NCBI GenBank assembly: GCA_021852245.1
Contig: JAJZNY010000080.1
Location: 1 to 11,010, forward strand
Origin: Planctomycetota bacterium
Lineage (GTDB): Bacteria > Planctomycetota > Phycisphaerae > WQYP01
Direction of reading: 5' to 3'
DNA: 11,010 bases
Positions 7,235 through 11,010 of this stretch are shown here, one piece after another. The first letter of the stretch is position 1. The number at the start of each line of letters is the position of its first letter. Position numbers and translations under genes: made by a program. The notes under the pieces were generated by a model that was not told the origin of the DNA, ran no database searches, and saw only the letters and a program-made list of their open reading frames with translations.

Positions 7235-8202
7235 CGGGGAATTTCCTGCTTGGAGACCAGTTCCGCCAGCACGGCGGATTTGTCAGTACCTGCAATCTCC
7301 GCGTCGGCGGTCAGCGTGATGCGATGCTCCAACACGGGATTCAGCACGCGCAGGACATCATCCGGCGTGACATAATCGCGCCCCTGCACCAGAGCCCACG
7401 CCTTGGCGCTGGTCAAGACGGCGATCGATGCCCGCGGCCCGCCGCCAAGCTGAATCGATTCATGCTCACGTGTGGAACGCACAATCCGCAGAATGTATTC
7501 CAATATTCCCGGCTCCACCCGCGCCCGTTCAGCGGTGCGCTGCAGCCCCGTTACCGCGTCAATATCCAGCAGCGGTTTGACGGCGGTATCCAGTTGATCC
7601 GGTGGCCGCCCTTCATGCACGGCCTTTAATATTTCCCCTTCGGCCTCCGCCGGTGGGTAACCGACGCGGATTTTCATCAGGAACCGGTCCTGCTGGGCTT
7701 CGGGCAGAGGATAAGTGCCTTCAAATTCAACAGGGTTCTGGGTGGCGAAGACCGTAAAAATCGGCGAAAGCAGATGGCGCACGCCGTCGATGGTGGCGTG
7801 CCGCTCGGCCATCGCCTCCAGCAGCGCCGCCTGCGTTTTGGCCGGCGAGCGATTGATTTCGTCCGCCAGCAGCAGATCGGTGAAGATCGGGCCGCGGTGC
7901 AGATGAAATTCGTTCGTGCCCGGCGTGAAGATGGTGGTGCCGAGGATGTCCGACGGCATCAGATCGGGCGTAAACTGCACACGTTTGAAGCGGCTTGAGA
8001 GCAACATCGCCATCACCCGGACCGAAAGCGTCTTGGCGGTTCCCGGCACACCTTCCAGCAGGGCGTGGCCCCGGGCCAGCAGCACGGTCAGCATCAGGTC
8101 GATGACATCCGCCTGGCCGCGAATGACGGCGGCAATCTGCTGGCGAACGGCTTGCACTTGTTCAATGGCGGCGCTGTAATCAGCGTCATTATTTTCGATC
8201 AC
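7231..8202 (-). CDS. MoxR-type AAA+ ATPase
   Basis: MoxR ATPases are AAA+ chaperone-like machines thought to remodel or activate partner proteins, often ones with vWA domains. With the chosen start the protein has 323 residues, the family norm. Walker A GVPGTAKT is at 51-58, Walker B LLLADEINRSP at 110-120, sensor 1 ATQNP at 153-157 with the typical EFEGTYPLPEAQQDRF following, and the sensor 2 region GGGPRAS at 253-259, then the C-terminal lid with YVTPDDV. I chose the GTG at 8200-8202 because AGGAG lies 7 bases upstream and the protein then begins MIENNDADYS, close to family length; a start at 8310 would overlap the upstream gene by 122 bases and add a basic, non-conserved leader. It overlaps the DUF4350 gene by 14 bases and the DUF58 gene by 4. 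The catalytic motifs are intact. Confidence 0.95.
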   Translation of the reverse strand: MIENNDADYSAAIEQVQAVRQQIAAVIRGQADVIDLMLTVLLARGHALLEGVPGTAKTLSVRVMAMLLSSRFKRVQFTPDLMPSDILGTTIFTPGTNEFHLHRGPIFTDLLLADEINRSPAKTQAALLEAMAERHATIDGVRHLLSPIFTVFATQNPVEFEGTYPLPEAQQDRFLMKIRVGYPPAEAEGEILKAVHEGRPPDQLDTAVKPLLDIDAVTGLQRTAERARVEPGILEYILRIVRSTREHESIQLGGGPRASIAVLTSAKAWALVQGRDYVTPDDVLRVLNPVLEHRITLTADAEIAGTDKSAVLAELVSKQEIPR

Positions 8203-9673
8203 GCTTGATCTCCTCACATAAGACAACGGATTCTGATAATAACTGCGCAGGCGTCGGCAGCGCGGAATTACGCCGCCACGACGAGGTTTCGGGTGTGCCG
8301 GCCAGAGCATCAGCCTGGGAAAGCAGACGCGCGACCCGATCGCGCAAATCCTCTTTGAGGCGGCTCAGGGCGGAGGTGATTTCAGCGGGTTTGACTTTCA
8401 AACTCGCCGCAACACGCCGTCGAATTTCGGCCGCGACGCCGGCATTCATATCCGCCTCCGACATGGATTGCTGATAAAGCCGACCAAGCATGGCGATCTG
8501 TTCAATATTGGATGCGACCACACTGCGGTCAAGCGGCGCACGCGGGCGGGAAAATCGCCGGGCCGCCCACAGGATAGCCAGAAGTATAACCAGCAGTTGG
8601 CATCCCAGCGCATCAAGCCCGAATTTGGAAAACAGCTCCAGCGTGGTCATCTGCCCGCCGATCCCCAGGCCATATTCATTAAAAATAACCGGCCGTCGAC
8701 CGATGATGCTCATGAGAAAGTCCAGATTACCCCCCTGAGAAATTCCGCCGTTGAGCAGAGGCCAGGGAGAGCCCAGAAGTACAATACGCCCCTTGCCCAG
8801 GGATCGCTCGGCAGCAAGCATCCGGCCGTGCCAGGTGAGCAGCGGATGCCAAAGTTTTTTCGCATGATGATTTTTGGGGATGAATTGGCTCGGCATGGCC
8901 AGCCACACCGTGCTGCGCAGAGTTTTTCGCCCTGCAGATGACACACCCGGTGGCGATGCGTGCTGCCAATGCGCCGGGACCAGGGTGGAATCGTACCAGC
9001 GCGGATTGCGGTGTTTGAAGTAGAACATATCTTCCTTCAACCATCCCCTTTCCCGCATAATAAAATGCAGTCCGTGGGGATGGGAGGCCGCTCCCTTTTT
9101 TGTTTTGGCAGGTAGCGGATGCGTGGTTGGCTTTGTTGTCGGCTGCGTCGTCGGGTATGGGGTCGGCTGCGCCCCCGGGTGGGCGATGGGATGCGCGGAC
9201 GGGCGTCCGATCGCCTTGGGTGGATGCTGACGTGCGGGGCGAGCTATTTTAATGGCCGGTTTGCCCCGAGCCCGTCTTACGGCGATCTGCTCATGACTGG
9301 TGAGCCGGGTCGGTTCATACGTCACTTCAAAGAGGGTATTCCCGCTTCGCACCCAGCGCATCAGGCGGGGATGGTAATGGCGGGTCAGGGTGGCGGATTC
9401 CAGCAGATGATCGAAATTGCCGGGAGGGTTAATATCAATAAAAACGCCATGCCACTGCGAATTGAATGCGGGATGCTTGAGCAGCCTGACGTCCACGCCG
9501 CTGCGTCGCAGGTATTGATCAAACGCCGCCATTCCGAGCGGGTCGTACCGGTAGACAGAAAAGAGGGGCACGCTGCGACCGGCCTGCAGATTAACCGCCA
9601 GACTCTCCGCCAGCAGCCACAACAGCAGGGCAACGATAAGTCCGCACAGGAGCCAGAGGTGAACTTTACGCAT
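8189..9673 (-). CDS. DUF4350-type membrane protein with Pro/Thr-rich linker
   Basis: A 494-residue protein resembling the DUF4350 proteins that accompany MoxR/DUF58 operons; their function is unknown. An N-terminal membrane anchor spans about residues 6-27. The next part (SVYRYDPLGMAAFDQYLRRS, then VDVRLL) has the look of the DUF4350 domain, in which a GATase1-like fold is common. Residues 145-189 are a low-complexity linker. A strand-rich part resumes with RIVLLGSPWPLLNGG (296-310) and GGNLDFLMSII, then a YGLG segment, a second membrane helix (about 354-371) and a cytoplasmic tail of about 120 residues rich in charged helices. By topology the domain between the helices would be outside the cytoplasm and the tail inside, near MoxR. 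The ATG (9671-9673) has an AGGTGG-like site just upstream and overlaps the DUF4129 stop by 8 bases. The domain name is from recognised pattern and context. Confidence 0.8.
   Translation of the reverse strand: MRKVHLWLLCGLIVALLLWLLAESLAVNLQAGRSVPLFSVYRYDPLGMAAFDQYLRRSGVDVRLLKHPAFNSQWHGVFIDINPPGNFDHLLESATLTRHYHPRLMRWVRSGNTLFEVTYEPTRLTSHEQIAVRRARGKPAIKIARPARQHPPKAIGRPSAHPIAHPGAQPTPYPTTQPTTKPTTHPLPAKTKKGAASHPHGLHFIMRERGWLKEDMFYFKHRNPRWYDSTLVPAHWQHASPPGVSSAGRKTLRSTVWLAMPSQFIPKNHHAKKLWHPLLTWHGRMLAAERSLGKGRIVLLGSPWPLLNGGISQGGNLDFLMSIIGRRPVIFNEYGLGIGGQMTTLELFSKFGLDALGCQLLVILLAILWAARRFSRPRAPLDRSVVASNIEQIAMLGRLYQQSMSEADMNAGVAAEIRRRVAASLKVKPAEITSALSRLKEDLRDRVARLLSQADALAGTPETSSWRRNSALPTPAQLLSESVVLCEEIKRDRK
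9107..9241 (-). repeat. Low-complexity Pro/Thr/His linker coding repeat in the DUF4350 gene
   Basis: This part encodes residues 145-189, a stretch of Pro-containing units such as HPIAHPGAQPTPYP and TTQPTTKPTTHP. At DNA level a ten-base unit GTCGGCTGCG (plus strand) recurs at 9138-9147 and 9162-9171, a 24-base offset, which suggests growth by slippage. The wider linker carries many basic and no acidic residues. It probably is a flexible spacer in the extracytoplasmic domain and could vary in length between strains. Confidence 0.65.
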
Positions 9674-10484
9674 GAACCACCTGCAGTCGGAGCAGGGATT
9701 TCATCTGCGCGTCCACATCGGCCCGCACCTCAGGGGGAACCGTTTTATGGCCATACCAGACACGATCAAAAAGGTCCGTCAGTGCGGAAAATGTCCGGCA
9801 TTCTTCTGCAGGGCCGCGATAGCGGGCCACATAAGCGCGGTTGGTAAGCGACTTGCGAAAGGTGATGCGACCGGCGGCGTGCAGGCTGGAAAGCAGCGCC
9901 AGATACATCGCTCGATACGCCATTCGCCAATCGCCGGCGCTCCCTAATTCGGCGGCCAGATTCATCCACGCATCGGAACTCTGGGCCAGCGCATCGCCCT
10001 CATCCATCGCCTTTTTAACATTGATCGGCGGAATTGCAGGCGCCGTCGCCATTTTCGGCCCGCGTTTCTGCTGGATCAGCGTCCATACGATCCACGCGAT
10101 CAGCCCGGCAGCGATCACCGCCAGGAAGATCAGCAAAATGCGCCCCATCGCTCCGGCAACGGCGCCGAAATCGTCAGATCCGGATTGCGCCTTGTGCGTT
10201 CGCATCCTGTGGACGTGGTGGTGCCGGTTCACTTTCCATTTCAGCCACTTCAGCAGGGGATTGATCCATGCTTTTAACAGCCGGTACAGGTGTGAAAAGT
10301 ATCGGCTTGCCGGATTCTCCATCGCCTTTCTTGAAATAGGCGGTCTCTGCCACCGGTGGTAGCCGGGAAGCCCTAATATCTTTTCAAGCCGCTGATGAGA
10401 TATCAAAGGTGTCGGCGTGCCGTGGGGCACAGGGGCGGCGGCAAGGCAAAAGAGGGTCAGTGCCATGAGGATCAACCGTTTCAT
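9666..10484 (-). CDS. DUF4129-type membrane protein
   Basis: A 272-residue protein with a DUF4129-like C-terminal domain, a family of unknown function usually found with MoxR, DUF58 and transglutaminase-like proteins. The N-terminus MKRLILMALTLFCLAAAP is a signal peptide with a likely cut near AAA at 15-17. A single membrane helix spans about 114-136 (RILLIFLAVIAAGLIAWIVW). The C-terminal domain shows the typical pattern GDWRMAYRAMYLALLSSLHA (185-203), then TFRKSLTNRAYVARYR and FDRVWYGHKTV (239-249). That layout puts the first part outside and the DUF4129 domain inside the cell. I chose the ATG at 10482-10484, giving a clean signal peptide and an ATGA overlap with the upstream stop; the longer frame to 10619 only adds a shadow of the neighbouring gene. 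GGAG lies 10 bases upstream. Confidence 0.82.
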   Translation of the reverse strand: MKRLILMALTLFCLAAAPVPHGTPTPLISHQRLEKILGLPGYHRWQRPPISRKAMENPASRYFSHLYRLLKAWINPLLKWLKWKVNRHHHVHRMRTHKAQSGSDDFGAVAGAMGRILLIFLAVIAAGLIAWIVWTLIQQKRGPKMATAPAIPPINVKKAMDEGDALAQSSDAWMNLAAELGSAGDWRMAYRAMYLALLSSLHAAGRITFRKSLTNRAYVARYRGPAEECRTFSALTDLFDRVWYGHKTVPPEVRADVDAQMKSLLRLQVVHA

Positions 10485-11010
10485 ACCGATGCATCTCCAG
10501 TCATCGATATCAGACGGGCTTTGAGATCTGCGCCCGTGCGCCGAAACCCGATCTGCTCGCTCAGAATCACACCCGCCACCATCCAGAACAGATCCAGCGG
10601 CACCAGGCAGAGCACCCATATCACGAGGCCGAAGGCGCGGCTTTGAACGATCAGTTGCAGGTACAGATCATGAATGCCGAAAAATGACGGCAGGACAGGC
10701 TTTACAATAAGGCCCACCAGCTCAGCGGAAATTCCACTGAAGATGAGATACAGCAGGCCGAGAATGATCAGCCCGAAGATGATCCGCGATGTGGAATATG
10801 GGATCGCAATCAGGCGACGTGCGACGGCGAAGTTAACCGTCGGCTCATTAAGCAGGAATGGGGCCGCCAGCGTGCACCCCGTTAGCGAGGCAAATGACGG
10901 AATCAGGGCAATGCATGCCCCCGTTATTCCGATGGCGCAAAGTATGAATTTAAGCACAAGAATGCTCCACATCCGCCGCCACAGCGGTATGGATAATTTG
11001 GGTGAAAGAA
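10481..11010 (-). CDS. Multi-pass membrane protein of unknown function, 5' end cut by window edge
   Basis: I do not recognise this family. The frame ends in a TGA (10481-10483) that overlaps the DUF4129 start in an ATGA junction, and it stays open to the right edge, about 176 codons in all. The first in-window ATG is at 10970-10972, but the codons before it (LSPKLSIPLWRR) also look like protein and no ribosome site is evident, so the true start probably lies beyond the edge. Counting from that ATG, strongly hydrophobic stretches lie at about 4-25, 64-82 and 113-136, giving at least three membrane helices, and the tail SEQIGFRRTGADLKARLISM is polar and basic. Its place at the head of the visible DUF4129-DUF4350-MoxR-DUF58 chain, with a 4-base overlap, indicates that it belongs to the same envelope module. 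Confidence 0.72.
   Translation of the reverse strand, partial: LSPKLSIPLWRRMWSILVLKFILCAIGITGACIALIPSFASLTGCTLAAPFLLNEPTVNFAVARRLIAIPYSTSRIIFGLIILGLLYLIFSGISAELVGLIVKPVLPSFFGIHDLYLQLIVQSRAFGLVIWVLCLVPLDLFWMVAGVILSEQIGFRRTGADLKARLISMTGDASV

Noticed and set aside
8203..8310. Longer MoxR protein of 359 residues starting at 8310
   Set aside because: It would overlap the DUF4350 gene by 122 bases and add an Arg/Pro-rich leader; the GTG at 8200-8202 has a good AGGAG site.
9119..9847. A 242-codon open frame on the plus strand across the DUF4350/DUF4129 junction
   Set aside because: It is antisense to two genes with clear membrane segments and overlapping coupled junctions, and its translation shows no domain.

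Overview
The window carries two co-directional operons, both read from the minus strand (right to left). Base composition is moderately GC-rich throughout, with no obvious compositional break, no insertion sequence, no tRNA or rRNA, and no CRISPR repeats inside the window. The organism is a bacterium. The MoxR / DUF58 / DUF4350 / DUF4129 gene set and a Pro/Thr linker of the 'PTTQPTT' kind would fit a planctomycete-like lineage (for example Phycisphaerae), but that placement is only an inference from gene content.

Left half (positions 1-5680): the interference operon of a type I-C CRISPR-Cas system, transcribed cas3 > cas5c > cas8c > cas7. Cas7 lacks only its C-terminal tail at the left edge. 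There is no cas6, as is normal for type I-C, where Cas5c cuts the pre-crRNA. The adaptation genes (cas4-cas1-cas2) and the array usually follow cas7 and would lie beyond the left edge. A gene not visible as a separate ORF sits inside the 3' end of cas8c: an in-frame ATG with its own Shine-Dalgarno would produce the 132-residue small subunit Cas11c. The operon seems to start at a promoter with a perfect TTGACA -35 box about 100 bases upstream of cas3, with a short dyad at the predicted start of transcription.

Middle (5681-5923): a 243-base spacer between the operons. It holds the cas promoter, an AT-rich stretch upstream of it and a perfect 16-base GC palindrome. I see no convincing terminator for the right-hand operon.

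Right half (5924-11010): a tightly packed operon in the order membrane protein (5' partial) > DUF4129 membrane protein > DUF4350 membrane protein > MoxR-type AAA+ ATPase > DUF58 (vWA-like) protein. Each gene overlaps the next by 4 to 14 bases, which suggests translational coupling. MoxR and DUF58 form the usual MoxR-AAA/vWA partnership; the three upstream proteins are membrane-anchored and probably act with them at the cell envelope. The substrate of this module is not known from sequence.

The two operons look functionally unrelated; they are neighbours with the same orientation. Apart from the embedded Cas11c gene and the intergenic regulatory region, the window is a fairly ordinary example of two known systems, and I found no evidence of a wholly new one.
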